Shown: positions 23,701 to 38,175, numbered from the stretch's first letter. The stretch: DNA of 64,000 nucleotides from Pomacea canaliculata (GCF_003073045.1 NC_037594.1:23752927-23816926), one strand, 5' to 3'. The notes: a model not told the origin generated them from the letters alone. Translations and numbers: made by a program.

Positions 23701-26700
23701 GTAGAGACACATTTTGAAAATTTTTTTTTAATGTTTTTTTGCGGATGGTGTCTTTTTTTTTTTTTAGTTGTATAAATCGATCAAAGGACGGTAGGATGAC
23801 TAGTGCACATGCGCATACTACGAACAGCTATGCCAAGCATTTGACTTACTGACACGTTTGACACATAGGATAGCCAGGATGCAGTCAATTATCTGCCGAT
23901 AAACATTCGTACAATTATCAAGTAAGACAATGAAAACAGATAGAACATTCGATTTGAAATACTTATCCTGACATGTGATAAATATACTTTTCTTTCATTT
24001 TCCTTAATAATTCTTTAAGTCTTTTTCTTATTATTTCAAACAGTCCAAAAAAAAAACAAGAAAAGAAAAAAAAAACAAAAAAAAAATAAAAAACAAATGA
24101 AACAACAACAACAACAACAAACAGCGAGTTTTGTAAACATTTTCACTAGCTATCGCTAGATAAAACTTAGTGTATTGTGGCTGACTCCGCTGATGGAATG
24201 ACTCCGTTGTGGAGGACGTTAGCAAGGAGTTCTGTGACAGTGGAGGCCCACTTTCCGGTTACCACAATGGCGGCAAAAGCCGAGCTCCTTGTTGAGCAAA
24301 TTGTACTTCTGTCATGTATTTACTGTCATGCAAACGTCGCGTTTTACCAATTTGTCCCGCATCCTGTAATTTTTTTTTTAAGTAAGCACAAACAAGAAGA
24401 GAAAAAAACAACAAGAAAAAAAACAGAAAAAAAGAAAAGGAAGAAGGGAAAAAGAAGGAAAAGAGAAAAAGAAATAGAAAGAGGAGGAATAAAAAAGGAT
24501 GATGAAAAAGAAACAGAAGAGAAGGAAGGATAACGAGGAAGAAACGGTCTCTCTGTCCCAGGTCTTAGTGACGCTTTCTCCCTCATTTCTCATGGAGCTC
24601 TCCCTCTCAGTTCTCAGCAACCTTTGACCCTCTTACATCTCAGTGAACATTTAGCCTTTCACGTCTAAGTGATGTTTAGCTTGTAGATTTTTCAAGAAAT
24701 ATGAAAAACTAAAAGGATAACCACAGCTATTTGTTATGTCCAAATTATCTGTGATATTAATGAATAAAGTATTTTTAAGCTAAATGAAGGGAAAATCTCT
24801 CTTCTTCTTTCTCCATCTTATTTGCTGATGTAGTAAATCTGACCATACATCCTACACGACAGTTTTAATATTATATTTTCGTGCTGCTGATAAGGTTTTA
24901 TTGGTTGGTTATTAAACACTGAAGAAACTTAAATATTGAGTAGCCTCTTTAACGGGTTAGAGATCCATTTTGATTCCGTTTAAAGTAAAAGGCGCTGGTG
25001 CATTTTAGCGATTGAAATTTAACTCACACTAATTGGATTGTAAAGACTGAGGGGAACGTGCTTTTTAATTTTTTTTCCTTTGGGTGATTGCATGAATGTG
25101 GAAAATAATGAAAGGATAACAGAAGAAAATGTTGGGAGATGAAAAGATTGCCAGCTGCTGTGAATTTACTGATGGGGGAAACAATGAATCATTGTCAGAA
25201 AATATCGAAAATGAGTAATACACATCCACGACTGGGTGGACCCTTCCCCCAACATGGAAAATCGGAAAGAAAGGACGAATGACTGGATCGAACTTACGAT
25301 AAGATGGACCGACACACGGAACGAAGGAGTGGATGAGATTGTGGAAGATATCGTGACAGAATGACATCGCCGCGATCGTATCACGTATCCTCTATTATTG
25401 CAGATTTATGACACTCTTCGTCCTTATTTTTTGTTCCCTGATTCTTCTTTGTGTCTTCTAAGTTTATCTTTTATTATTTGTCTGCAGATTGTTTCTCCTT
25501 CTGTCCATGTCTCCTAGTTGTCTCAAGCACTGAAAGCACGCTCCTTCGTGGGCGTCGTGGTGGGCTGTATAAATAACATCTTTAAAATAAAGTTAAAAAA
25601 AAATTTTTTTCATCGTATCTCTTGCAACTTGACAGTCTTTGCTGTTCTGTTCATTAGTGGTTTTTATCGCTGTTTTCTTCTCTTTTCTTCTATCGTTTTC
25701 GCGTCGGAGCGATGTCTATTTTCAAAGTACCGAACACTTTGATCTAAGCATACCACCTTTCTTAAGAAAGGTTTCTAATTTTGTCGATGGCTTAATGTGT
25801 TTAGTCCTCATTCTTCTGGTATAATATTAACGATCTCTGATTTCACGATATTTAAGGCCATCGGAAGATGAGGTGGGTACTACACTAGGCAAAGCTCTCA
25901 AGCATCCTCCTTGTCACCCCCTCAGTCTTCATCGTTGATTAAAGATATGTATAACACAGAGTTTATGCCGTACATAAACATGTAGACATCTTTCTAAGAA
26001 CCAGGTGATAGAACCAATAACCCAAGTTACTATTTGTAGAGTAAACCACAGTTGGGTTTTTTTCGTGCACTGGGCGTGGGCGAGCACAGACTAACACCTG
26101 TCACCAGTTTTATTAACCCAAGATAGCGATCACAAGATATGTGATAGGAAGCATTAATAAGCCTGCAACGAATAGGTGGGTAGAGGGAGGATTGTCCCTT
26201 TGATCGTGTTGCTTCCTGGGAGAGGAGAGGGTAGGAGTGTAGCTGGCTTGATGTCGCCTTTCTAGCAGGATGGAAGGAGTGCCCTACGAGTGAAACGGTG
26301 AAAGAAGAGAAAGTAGACATCAAATAATACCTGGAACAGTGACAGATGGAGGGAGTGACCCTTACCTATGTGTAACGTTTACCTATTAGAGTGAATATTG
26401 GAGGCAGTGATCTCTCTTTCTTGGAATGACAGAGGGTGAATGAAGGAGAAAGGGATGTTAGTCACTTTGCTGAGTCTGGAACAGAAAGACTGGAGTGCAT
26501 GAATAAATAAATGAGGACGGAGGTGCGTAGTACTGAAGATTAGATTATTAATGAAGTTCTATCAGGAGTCAGTGAAAGACGATATGGCGTTGTTAGCTGG
26601 GAACTTTACAAACTGAAGCAGCATCCAAGTACAAAACAGTGAACAATGACAGAGAAGTAGACGAAGAAAGCTAAGGAGAAAGGGAGGTGGCAATGCTGTA

Positions 26701-26735
26701 GTACCGAGGAGAAAAGTGACAGTAAAACAAAATCA
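23701..26735. other. Intergenic DNA, low-complexity tracts
   Basis: It contains A-rich stretches (24040-24120), a purine-rich tract at 24385-24545 that creates a lysine/glutamate-rich shadow frame, and no recognised gene. Confidence 0.5.
24385..24545 (+). repeat. Polypurine low-complexity tract
   Basis: About 160 bases almost entirely of A and G. The open frames on both strands over it are compositional artefacts. Confidence 0.8.
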
Positions 26736-26739
26736 TCCA

Positions 26740-27255
26740 TCCTCCGAAGACTCACCAAGACAGATCAACACAAAGCTTCAAATATCGAAGTCAGAAATGG
26801 GCTGAATATTTCTGTATTTGAAAACCTGTACAACTTCTTGCTAAAGACAGACGGCAACGTCCTTCAAAGCAACCTGACTAAATAAACGTACCTGCAAATC
26901 TACCAGTCGGAAGATGTCGAGAGAGCTTTATGTGAAGTATATGAAGTTGAAGGAGGGGAGGGCACCTGGCTTTGATAAAAGTCCCAAACAAGCTTCTCAA
27001 ATAATATTGGAGAAGAATCAACGGAGGCCTTCACTACTCTATGTCTGAGAGTCTGGGGACACAAAACAGGAATCAAAAAAACGGATGCGATCACTAGCCG
27101 TGACCCCGTGATCCTTTCCAAAGTTCCATCATTACAGAAACTACAGGACCTAATCAGCCACCGAAGTCATCCTGAAAGTAATCCAAAATGGCCACAGCAC
27201 CACTGCTGAGGAACTACTACACCTGCAATATGAGCGGAATCTCTTCCGTAATTTC
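26740..27255 (+). mobile_element. Decayed LINE fragment, pre-RT and RT N-terminal part
   Basis: Translating across frames gives pieces in the order expected of a non-LTR retrotransposon ORF2: a GRAPGFDK-like segment near 26950, then NIGEESTEAFTTLCLRVW near 27010. This is followed by VILKVIQN and TTAEELLHLQYERNLFRNFI up to about 27250. The element stops just before the FKKAFD motif, which is present in the minus-strand copy at 61640-62580. Frame changes and stops show that it is dead. The clade is not determined. Confidence 0.65.
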
Positions 27256-30070
27256 ATTGAAATTAAAAAAAAAAGTCTGGTATGGAAGGTGAGGGTGGAG
27301 GGGTAGGCTGTAGCATTTGATGGGAAAATTCAACATGGAAGAGGGCTGCGTGCTCAAGTTTCACGTGTATTTATTGCATGTGCGGGTACAATGATGATGT
27401 ACAGGTGTGCTCGTTTCTGGACACATCCAGTTCATCCATCTGGTCGAAATAGCCATGCCCATTTCCTTTTAACTCATGAATTTTTTTTTCCTGATCCTTC
27501 GCTTCCTTTGATCTCGTTACCCCACTTCTCCCAACATCTTTTAACTATTATCTGTTCTCATATTGACCTTGGGAGGCATGGGAAGCGCGTCAGTGTTTTT
27601 TTTAAAAACTACACAGTGACGCAAGACGCATGTGATGCGTTTTTCTTTCTGCGTAATGGGATGACGTCATTACGGCGGTCCGGGGTGAAGGCCTAGCGTT
27701 CATTGCGAGGCTCTGGCGGACATGGTAGTCGAAGGGGGTGGAGAGATAATATTAAAAATTGATTTATGATGGGGGAAGGCGTCCCTAAGATGCCGCGTAA
27801 AGTTGTCACAATCATGTTAAGGCTGTCACGGACATGAGGCTTGGCAAGAAATAGGAAGACTTGCGTGGGACGCCTCATACTGTGAACTCCAATGGAAAGG
27901 GGATACAAAAATGAAAAAAGAAAGAATGGAATGGAAAAAGAAATTCGCAAGTACAGTCGGGAAAGAAATGATGACAAATCACAGGCCAGGCTTGTGTGAC
28001 CTTTAACCTTTGATTTTTTTTTTCTATCTTTGCTGCGTGATTTGCGCGAGGAAAAGCACTACAAATTGAAAAGTGATGCTATTATTGACATTTTTTTGGA
28101 AGAAGAAAAAAAAAAGGAAGATTGTTGCGGGAGGCCTGAGAAACCCTTCACCAGGCTTTTATCACTACACAAGCGATGTAGGTAAAAAGCTACGCATCAG
28201 AGATCTTGGGGGTGGCACGGGGTACAAATTCCATTCAGGGAGGAAAACAACAGAATTACCCGTTTCTTGATTGACGCATTTTAAGGTGAAGCTGAAGCAT
28301 TTAATTTAATACTTGTTTCAGATAATTTTTCCCTACTTTCAGTACACTCCGTTTCCTCTTGTTAGAAAAATTCACATCCACGAAAAGTGTCATTTCGTAC
28401 CACTAGGGTTTCGACTTACGAAGAACTTAAAACCTAACATTCTTACAAAAATTCTCGCTAATTCTCGGAAGTTCCCGTACACAAGAAAAATACCCTAGTA
28501 CCGCCATGTCAGATAAAAATTGTTAAGAAAGACGATTTTCAGGATTGCTTGACCTCACGAGTGAGTTGGCGTGGCAGAAGAAATTAATTATTCATGACAC
28601 GAACACGAATGAAAGAAGCTGCTGGAGATATTCTTGTTCCTCGTATATCTCTCTACCATTTTCGGCACCTCCATCAGTAACAAGCTGACGATTTGGGAAT
28701 CGCATGATGGAGAAGGGGAAACCCCATCCTCCTTAGAATCATTTTCATAAGAGTGAACACGGCACCGGAAACCTGCTCTTTGTTTTGCGGCCGTTCGTGT
28801 TGCTGGAGACCATCATCACATGCAACCTACGCCCACGACCAGTCCTAAGCCTTCTGGGGAGGAAAAAAAGAGGAAGAAACGCTTTTACGACAAGCTGAGC
28901 AGGATGACGAATCACGCGGGGTGTGTGGGATGATGCCGGACAAAATGAGAAAAGACTCGCCTCCTCTTGGCACGCTGATGGTGGATCCGGCGGATTTCTT
29001 TCCTTGCTTTTGCAGTCCGGTAGAAATTTATTTGATGAAAGCGTCAATAAATAGGGAAAAAAGGATGAAAGAAGGGGGAAAGAAAACCAGGCAGAGAGAT
29101 GGGAAGGGGGCAGGCGTGTATTTATTTAAGTGTACATCCCATCCAGTGGAATTCGATTGTCCTAACAACGGAAGACCGCCTAAGGCCAATACTATTGCAG
29201 ACACGAACAAAAATGGAACTTGACACAACACAAAGAATAATAAAGAGAGCGATAACACAAAAATGACAGACATGCACGCGCAGGCGAAAGGAACAAACTG
29301 CAGCATGCACGCTACATTAACTATCATGTTTATTGAATAGTGACTCATGTCTTTCTTTATCAAAAGATGCCTGCTTTATTCCTAAATGGGTTTCGAAATA
29401 ATAACTCGAAATTTATATATTTAATAATAATTTATAAACATTATGTGTATTAATTATTTAGGAACCTGTTATGTATTTAAATCCATTCAAAAATGACTCT
29501 GAAACCGTTGAAGAACAATTCAGAAACTTTGGATATATTTAATAATAATGCAGAATCCTTCAATGTACTCAATAATAATTCAGAAGTTAGCTCATCTTTG
29601 ACTGGCTATATAATATGTGCTCTTTGACCTTTTTTTCTCCACTGTGAGTTGGCTAACTTGGTCAACATCTCAGGTTTCTTTGCTGGAAGAAGGGCAGGCA
29701 AGATGTGGAGCTTGGCGCAGTCGTCTGATAACCAGTTTCCTTTGCCCCTGACGACGAATGACAGGCAATAGGTGACAGACATCCCGGAGTGCCTTTCGGA
29801 AACTTGAGCACGTGCTGCTCCCTCATAGCCTATAATCAGTCCGTTCGTTTCGTTGGCGGGGTTCCATTAGCGACTTATTATTCATGGTAACTGTCTCCGA
29901 AACCTCTTTTGTTGTTACATTTGCTGAAAAAAAGTTAGGAGTTATGAAGATCATTATGTAATATTAAGTAACTCCAACCTTCCTCCTCTAACATTTTTAT
30001 TAAAAAGAGTCCGCAGAAGTCTATGCATTGGATTTTAACATTTGTTTTCAGATTAAGCGAGGATGAGGAC
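27256..30070. other. Intergenic DNA, no gene recognised
   Basis: AT-rich sequence with short imperfect repeats of AATAATnCAGAA near 29500-29590. No protein-like frame is seen. Confidence 0.45.
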
Positions 30071-30124
30071 GACGGACGGACGGACGGACGGACGGACGGA
30101 CGGACGGACGGACGGACGGACGGA
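30071..30124 (+). repeat. (ACGG)n microsatellite, about 13 units
   Basis: A nearly perfect tetranucleotide array. On the minus strand it yields an artefactual SVRP repeat inside the frame 29935-30129, which is not a gene. Confidence 0.95.
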
Positions 30125-32535
30125 CACAATTGGAATGTTGATTGTGTGCTAATTTGTAAAATTCTTTAGAGATCAATCATTGCTGTAAACTTTGCTTACT
30201 ATTATTTATATTTTCGCCGAAAATAGTGATCATCATATTCCCGTTTGAGAACTTAGATGAGGTCGAAAGCCATTTTTGATATAATCTTTTAATGTGAACA
30301 ACTGAAAATACTGCTGCATGACGTCTTCCTTAATCTGTGGACTGGAAAATCCATGAAGATCTTTTTTCACCAGCACTGGAAGTACCAGGGCGACAGGCTG
30401 TTGCTGCCATGGTTATCAACATCCTCAAGTCTTCGACGTTATCGAAGTACCGTCAACTGCAGTGAGAAGCCAATCCAGAAAGTAGTTCTTCATAAAAAAA
30501 AAGGAAATTCTAAATAAACGCAGAGACAAAAACATGGACGATTTTTGTCTGGTCGCATTACCCTAATAACCTTTACCAACTGAGATGAGAAATATCTAGG
30601 TACTTGTAGGCCAAGGACATTTTAGAGACAAATACTGGGTTATCTTCCTTGAACATGTGATGCTAGATAGAAGGTAACTGATGTACATGAGACAAGTAAT
30701 TGTAAGGACTTTGGTATGTATCTGTTATACGTGAATAAAGTGTCAGAAAATTATTCGAATAAATAATTTTTATTGTTGAAAAAAAATCTTCTTGAATACA
30801 TGACATACACACATATATATTACAGGCATGTACTATGACTGACATATTACATACACACACCATGACAATATATTACATGCACTTGCTGTAACTAATATAT
30901 GATATACACGCACTGTGACACATGTTACATACCTATATTAATTACACACACTATGGCTAGTATAATACATACACATACTATGATAAACGGTCCAGAATGA
31001 TATGATTAGTTTAAGCTGTTTTTTCTCCCTCTGAACCGTCCAACGAGATGTGGCTGCTTCTTCAGAATTGTCTTCAACTGCCCCTTTATGGACGTGTTCA
31101 TCATCTCCACAGCTCATCAATAGCAGGTGTCTGACGTCAAGGAACTCCCCAAAGAGGAAGGCACGTTGTCACTGCGCATGCCAAGGATGCTGGCTTTGTG
31201 TCACGTGTTGCTGTCTGATTTACTCCTGCTGCAGTCGATATTAGCTGGTGCACCGGTGCATGGGTGACTGATGCGTGAGTGAGACGGTGCGAAAACTGTC
31301 CGAGGTGTTGCTGAGACATAATATGTAAAAACAGCGAAAAGTGGACCATCACAAAAAACAAGAACCTAATGGGTGGAAGGGTGGGGTCAAATACAGACTT
31401 ATTCCTCAGTTACAAATGTTCCTGATTATTTATCTAGGAAACAATCCTAGAATTCAAGAAGAGAAGTTGGAAAGTGTAAAGACAAATAAATAATCATTGG
31501 TCCACTATAATCAAGTGTTTCAAACCAGTGGATCCCATGAATTACAAAGACTTCGGAAGGGAGGAAAAAAGTAAGACGTTTTAATTCAGTAAAACTTTCT
31601 TTCATCCCATGCCTAAGATTAACTCATAGTTCTAGTTTTAAAAATATAGGCCAAACACATATAATTATTGAAAAATGAAACAAAACCATATTTTACAGTA
31701 AATTTTTCAGGCCTGCTACCATCGAAAACATCCGAATTTACAGAAAACATCAACATTTCAGTTAAATTTGAGATCCACACGTAAGCATGACTTATATTTT
31801 CAGCCATTTGCTATAATTGCTTTTAAAAATATCATTAATAGTGTGACACATCGTTATCAAAGCACTGACTCCACTGCATTAGAACTGCTTCATGAAGTCT
31901 CAAAACAGTCTTTGACAACAAACAGATTACATTCTACCCTAAAAAACAACTGAAGCTCGCAGTCTTGATTCTGCTTGACTCCTTGTGGCAAGAGTTCACG
32001 AAACGATATCTTTTACAGTCAAGTGATTTCGCACTTTCGAGTAATTACTGGCTTGTGGACACAGTTTCATAGAAATGCCAAAATTCTGAAACGCTAATGT
32101 TGCCCTTTCTGTCCGATGAAGATACAATCTCTTGAGGCTAATGATCAGAGAATAAGTGCGCAAGAAAACATCGATATGTCAGCAATCCACGAAAAATAAA
32201 AAAAATGCTGCTTTGTCAGGTCTCTAATATGTTATTTCCTCTTTTAGCTTTGTTTTCGCTATTATCAAAAGTATTTTGACATTTCAATACTGGCTTACAG
32301 AGCGGTCAATACATTCCTGCCGAGAGAAATGACAACAAGTCTTTGACGTCGGGGTGACTGTACCGGTGTGACAGGTGGATCTTAATCGTAACGATGATGT
32401 CTCGTCTCAGCACTGTTCTTACAACTAATCATCGCCCAACTACCGCCCCTCTACACATGTAGGATGTAGGATTTTCCCCTCTAGTCGTAGTTGTGGAACA
32501 GGGTTACATCCCTACCCTAGTGTTTGCTTTATTTC
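30125..32535. other. Intergenic DNA, no gene recognised
   Basis: It contains a diffuse set of tandem TACATACACAC...CTATGAC-like units around 30800-30985. No coding potential is recognised. Confidence 0.45.
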
Positions 32536-32539
32536 TTGT

Positions 32540-32790
32540 CAGTACCTACAGCCTCATCATCATCACTTGAGGCACGTGAGGCAACAGCAAGGACCTCCAT
32601 CTGGCTCTGTCTGTTGCTGTTCTGGGGGTTGTCTCAAGTATAGAACTCTGCTCTTGGGGTCCTTCTCGATGGTTCGCCTCCATGTCTCTTTGGGCCACCT
32701 TCTATTCCTTTTTCCCTCTGGTGTCCATCGCACTTTTAGGGATTGAGTCTGGAGGCATGTGTCCTAGCCATACAGCCTCATCAAACACTG
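32540..32790 (-). mobile_element. LINE ORF2 C-terminal tail fragment
   Basis: On the minus strand, WLGHMPPDSIPKSA is followed by VRWTPEGKRNR..WPKETWRRTIEKD. After a frame change, DRARWRSLLLPHVPQ follows. This is the characteristic C-terminal tail of a common group of animal non-LTR retrotransposons, ending in a GATGATGATGAG tail. It is degraded and truncated at its 5' end. Confidence 0.7.
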
Positions 32791-35700
32791 TGTACCTACA
32801 GCTGTATGCTGGACTTGAATAGGGTGATTGTATGGAAACTATGGAAGGAGTTGTAGCAGTACTTCTTGCTCTTATCGGTGCAGCAGATGTTGGATGAAAT
32901 CGCCACACAAGATAAACAACAACTAGCATGTTGGTCTCCGCGCAGAGATACGCTACTATAACGCTACTATAACGACTACGCGCTGGCTTCCTCGCTTGAA
33001 GTGCAAAGCTGAGAGTTGTGTACCACGTGGTGTAATTTAGCGGACACATCCGTCTTTGTCAACTGGAGAACTAAATCGGGTAGCTGCCTAAAAACACTTA
33101 ATTAATTACTGTCGTGAAAATTGGTTTACGTTTATTTGGCCGTTCAAATACAGTTGAAATGAAAATGAGTCCTAATTCTTCGTTTACCTGTTTAGAGATC
33201 TCTTACCATTCCCAGGTAAACACATATCTACATGATAGCAAGCCGCTACATTGGACTATAAGCTTTCATTCAAAAGGTCAAGTATGTAGACAATAACTAA
33301 TGACAAAACTCTTTGCTTACTCGAAATACAAAACCAGCAAAGCTCTGCTGCCCGTGCTTTTTTATTTATTTTTTTTTAATTTGCATGCAGAGCTAGCATC
33401 GTCGACTTCAAAGCACACGATAACGATCATCGAGAATTCAGTCATACATTGCAAAAAGGCTTTGACAGCTTGATAGAAGAAGACTGGGAAGGAGAAGGTG
33501 GAATAAACGGGGGCGAGGGTGAGGAGGAGGGGAGATAGAAAGGAAGGAGAAGAAGGTTAGGGTTAGGAATAGGAGGAAGAGGAATTTGGACGAGAGCAGC
33601 TCGTGATTACGAGTACGGGAAGAGAGCAGACCTTGTTCTTCGGCCAGTAGTGAGTCAGCGTGGCGTGGGCGGCGTTGACGCCTACACCAGGAGGCTGGAT
33701 GTACAGCAAGGACAAGTGCGACAGCTGAGCGATCACAGCATTCGGGGAAGAGACAGGAAAGGCAAAGCTGACCTCTGCCTGACACAGCGAGTTATTGAAC
33801 GATCCCACAGTCACCTTCAGCTTTCCTTCTGCTGTTGGCCTTGCTACTTCTGCCTCTGAGCTGTTTTTCTTCTTCCTCCTCCTTTTTTTTTTTTTTGATA
33901 TTAAAGGAGGGAAAGAAGGGGGAACGGTTTATGGGGATGGAGGGTCGACGGCAGCCATCCACACTGCCGCGTGTTGTTTGGGTCATCCATCAACTTGCTC
34001 ACACTTTAACTGATCCATTTAGATCAGAGCGGATCAATTAGGCATCTGCTCTTCGTTGCATCCTCCAATCTATCAGTCAGTGTTTCTGGTCAGCGCGCGA
34101 CAACGCGCAGGCCGCACCGCCCACGTGATCAAGCCAAAATAAGACCGAAAGGGCGAGAGAAAAATTAAATCGAATAAGAAAAACCAGAGAAGACCCTGAG
34201 CACGCAGCATACATTTCTGCTGATTATTTTGGGAAAATTCTAATGCCTGACATTTTGCTGGCTTTGGTAGTCGTAATGGTGGTTGGCGCAGGCTTTTAAA
34301 GAGAAAAAACAGCGACGACGGCGTTGATGAAGTTGAGCAAATGCAGAAGGAAACTGCACACACACCCATTGGCAGTTGAGATTTACTACTAAGACTAAAG
34401 AGCTAATGGTGGTGGTCGGGGCGAGGTTGATGAGGTTTGTTCAAAGATGAATGTATAAAAGTTTCCGAACTTACTGAGTCTGCGTGTAACACTTGTAGGC
34501 ACAAGAATATTTGATACATTCCCTGAATGGAATATATGTGCCATTACTGTCGAGGAAAATACAGTCGTTTATTAGGAGACCAAAAAGGTAGGAATCACAT
34601 TTTTACAAAAATATTCGATTGGATGCTGCGGAATAGAATTTCTTACTACTATTTATCCTAGTCGAGTGAGCAGACGGAGCAAGAATGATGACGGACCTCG
34701 ACCTTATTCATTTCCATATTGAAGGAAAAAAGAAGAAGAAAAAAATGGACCTATACCTGCTTGCGACATTTATTTTGGGCAGTTCCGTGTGGCTCGTGCA
34801 GCATGTAAGTATTGATGTCCTATTAACGCACAGACGTGAGCTCGATTCAGTGTTACGAGAATGAGCTGGTCTGGCGAGATGGTCATTATTTTCAGATGCC
34901 AGCAATCTGCACCTCGTCTAAGTAGGCAGATGTTTTCAGTCTGTGGGCGTATTGCCATGCAGATGGCCTGGTCAGAAATCGACCAGAATCTCTAACTCCA
35001 TCTCCCCAGGTGTAGTAGCCCTGTCGTTCATTCGCAAAACATCAGTTCATCGCTTTTTTGAGTCGGTAGCAGGTTTATTTCTCTGATTTTGTCGATCCTA
35101 ACCCGATCTGGTTTTACTGTTGCACGGTCGAATATTTATCATTCTATCGACTATTAAAAAATGTCCAGAACCCCTTAGGTTTGTATTTATGAGTGTATTT
35201 GTCGAATCCGTAACTATCTGGGTCCACGGTTGGATGCTCATTTTTGATACTGTGAGTCTAGATCCTTATTTTAAAATTAGGGTTTGTAGTCCTAAAGACC
35301 ACTGAAGCAGAGGTATTTTTTCATTTCCCAAAAATAAATGAGGGGGTCAAGGCCAGGGTCATGGCTCTCGATGGTGTGCGTGGCGGATGAAGGGACTTTA
35401 AGGCGTGGGAGTGACGAGAGACGACGGAACAAACAGACGATCGATGTAATGGTTTTAAATGTAAGCTGGCTTCTGCTGATGTTGGCTGTAAGGAGGACAT
35501 GGCAGACATCTCCTTTCTGAAATGAAAACACTGAATACACTTCGCGTTCGACACAACCTTCAGACAGTCGAGTGTAAGAATATTGCAGGTAATATTCTTT
35601 GATCAGATGAGTGTTTGATTATTTTTAATTTTTGTGGACCTTGTCATGATAAATTACTTGAAACCAAGATTGTCGAGGATACAAGAAAGCTATGGACAGG

Positions 35701-37924
35701 AGGTAGTAGATGAAAGGAGAGATGGACCACACATGGGCTACATAAGGTTAGACCTACATAAAGAGAATTAAAGCTTGTTGTAGGTAACAGGTCTACTTGT
35801 AGGCGTATCAAAAAATAAAGAAAGGAAGCCAGGAATCTATTCTTACTGATAAGCATCCATTTCAGCGAGTCACAGAAGGAGTCACATCAAAAATATCTCA
35901 GGAAATTTGATGCAGCTGACAAGGCAAAGCGGGTTTGCATGCAAAATTACAAAATTATTTGCAGTTGGTGTGCCCTTAGTGCACTTCTCGATGGTTCGAT
36001 GCTGGTTGTCGCTTACAGATTGGGTAACCATGGCAGCAGTGAAAACCAGCGCCACGTTCACTCCAGACAAACTAGGACAGCTGTAAACATCCAGTGTCAG
36101 CTTGTAAATAATTCGTGTCGCGCTAGACGCAAGAGGTGAAGATTTGTAAAAGGTTTTGACAGGCTGGCTGCAGTCTGCAATGATTTATGTTCTGATTCGT
36201 GTTTTGTAACTGGCCTCAAGAGCATATAATATAAAGAGGTCAGTGTTACAATCTGTTTTTACATTAGTCCATACCGTACAACCAGGTAGACAACACTCTG
36301 TGACATATGGTGACATAAACGTGACCTGAAGTGCAGGCAGCTGGGACGTGCGTGGGTGTGGAGAAAAGTAGTTATTGACCTGTGACCTAGTTGATATTGC
36401 TGGCGTTATCCGTTAGTGCTGTGTCATGGGAATAAGGTCGAATTGGTGCGAGGAGTGCATTGTTGTGTCCGTTAATTTTTCCTTCTGTATGTATCATATG
36501 GTAGAATATAAATCATAACTCCGTGGCTCTTAGTCACATTGTGTAATGTAAACGAGTAGACGAATGGAGATGTTTGGTTCTGAGTAAAAATTTGTTAGAA
36601 TAAAGCTTCGTGAGATTATTGCAGTTTTAATTAGCTTGGCAAAAACACATTGGACTAACACATGGCTAATATCTAATCTCCATGATGACAACAGCCAGTA
36701 ATAGAGCTTTGAAGTTTGAGTTATGTTATTTAGGCGTTGCCATAAAAACGAACCTACTTTTGAGAGGGGAGGGGTGAGAGATAGAATATTGAGGCCTTGC
36801 CCTGTTTCCAAACGCAGGTAAAAATTGCTGTATTCAAATGCTCGGATTTCGTAAACCAGGTGTTGTTTACTTGTTATCTGGTCAAAAAGTAAACCCAGCC
36901 ATTTGGGGCTGTTGAAGGGAATATGTTTTGCACTCTTTTTCTACTGCAATGACGGCAAATAAGTGGCTTTTGTTTCATTTTTATGGCAATCCCTCATTAT
37001 CTAACAATTGCTATAAAGTATTATACGCCCCCAGCTAGAATTAATTGCAGAGTTGGTAATTAGCTTTCGGGCAGGGGACAAATACTTATTACGTTCAGCA
37101 ACTGTGATCCCTCTTGTACAACGATGACTAAGCCGACTGGAAATAGCCCCGAGCGGAAAGCTAAAGGCTGATCACTCATCTCGGACAACAAGACAAGGAG
37201 GAGATAATGAGTGATTTGCCCTGGGGCCGTGTGCATAACTAGATGCTAACGTCTGGCAGACTGCTAACCTGTAAATATTTTACAAGCATTTTAAACTATT
37301 TTTGGCGTTAGCTTTCAATGGGCGTGGCCATTATCCTGAACTCTACATTATCGCGGATGCTTATGCGGAGACAGCGCAGCCACGTCACGACCAGTCACGA
37401 CCCAAAGGACACGAAGAGATCAGTTGATAACATATTGCCAAACAGACTGTTTCGAAAGTCCTCTCATCACGGTGTAGCTTTTCTACTGTTGTCAACTGTT
37501 TCCTGTCCTCGATCGGTTTCTCGTTTGTCGATCTCACGCGCACGAGTCTAGAAAGAATTTAGAAGAAAGATGAAAATGATAAGGGATGAGGCTATGCGCT
37601 TGGATGGTTATCTTTTTTTATACGCGAATTAATAACCAGAGCTTAATTCTCTCTCTCTCTCTCTCACACACACATATACATGTATATTGTAAAATCCCTC
37701 GAATTTGTAGAGTTATTTGTATGCGTATGCTTGTATGTACCTATATAATATATGAGAGAGATTTTCTTACACATGTAAAAAAAGAAAAATACCTAGGAGA
37801 ACGTCTGATAAGTGATCGACGAATATTTTCCATGATATTTCCAACGGCCATTGTCACCATCAACAAAATCTTTTAAATTTAAACCTTTTCTCAATAAATA
37901 TCTCTCCTGCCCATCGTCACACCA

Positions 37925-37985
37925 CGAATTTCTATTACTGGACTGGTGGCACACGATTTTTTCCAGTTAACTACTAAAAACAAAG
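37925..37985 (-). repeat. Interspersed repeat, copy C (3' end only)
   Basis: The reverse complement reads TTTTAGTAGTTAACTGGAAA...CCAGTCCAGTAATA, the same 3' end as copies A and B. Confidence 0.5.
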
Positions 37986-38109
37986 CCTATTAATTTAGCT
38001 CAGTACCTAATATTTAGGCCTAATAATTTAGGTCCAAGATACAGACAAACGGTTTGTAGAAACAAACGCGGGAACTAGTTTGTCGCGCTATTCTTATTGT
38101 GTTTAAGAT

Positions 38110-38175
38110 ATTGTAATAAATAAACATAATAAAGTTCATTTATATAGTTCAATATATCAGCCTTGTGAGCAAGTT
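38110..38175 (+). repeat. SINE-like TTTATATAG...GCGCTTTACA segment
   Basis: The pattern CATTTATATAGTTC...GCAAGTTCATGGCGCTTTACA resembles the segment at 59800-59875 (AATTTATAAAGTGCATGC...GCTCTTAGCGCTTAAG). Two divergent copies of one dispersed repeat are likely. Confidence 0.35.

Noticed and set aside
24177..24620. Lys/Glu-rich and Phe/Ser-rich frames on opposite strands
   Set aside because: They are shadows of a polypurine tract.
30060..30126. Possible CRISPR-like array
   Set aside because: It is a tetranucleotide microsatellite without spacers in eukaryotic DNA.
29935..30129. Frame with repeated SVRP units on the minus strand
   Set aside because: It is an artefact of the (ACGG)n microsatellite.
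33550..33575. GGTTAGGGTTAGG, telomere-like (also near 3450)
   Set aside because: There are fewer than two full repeat units at each place, not an interstitial telomere array.
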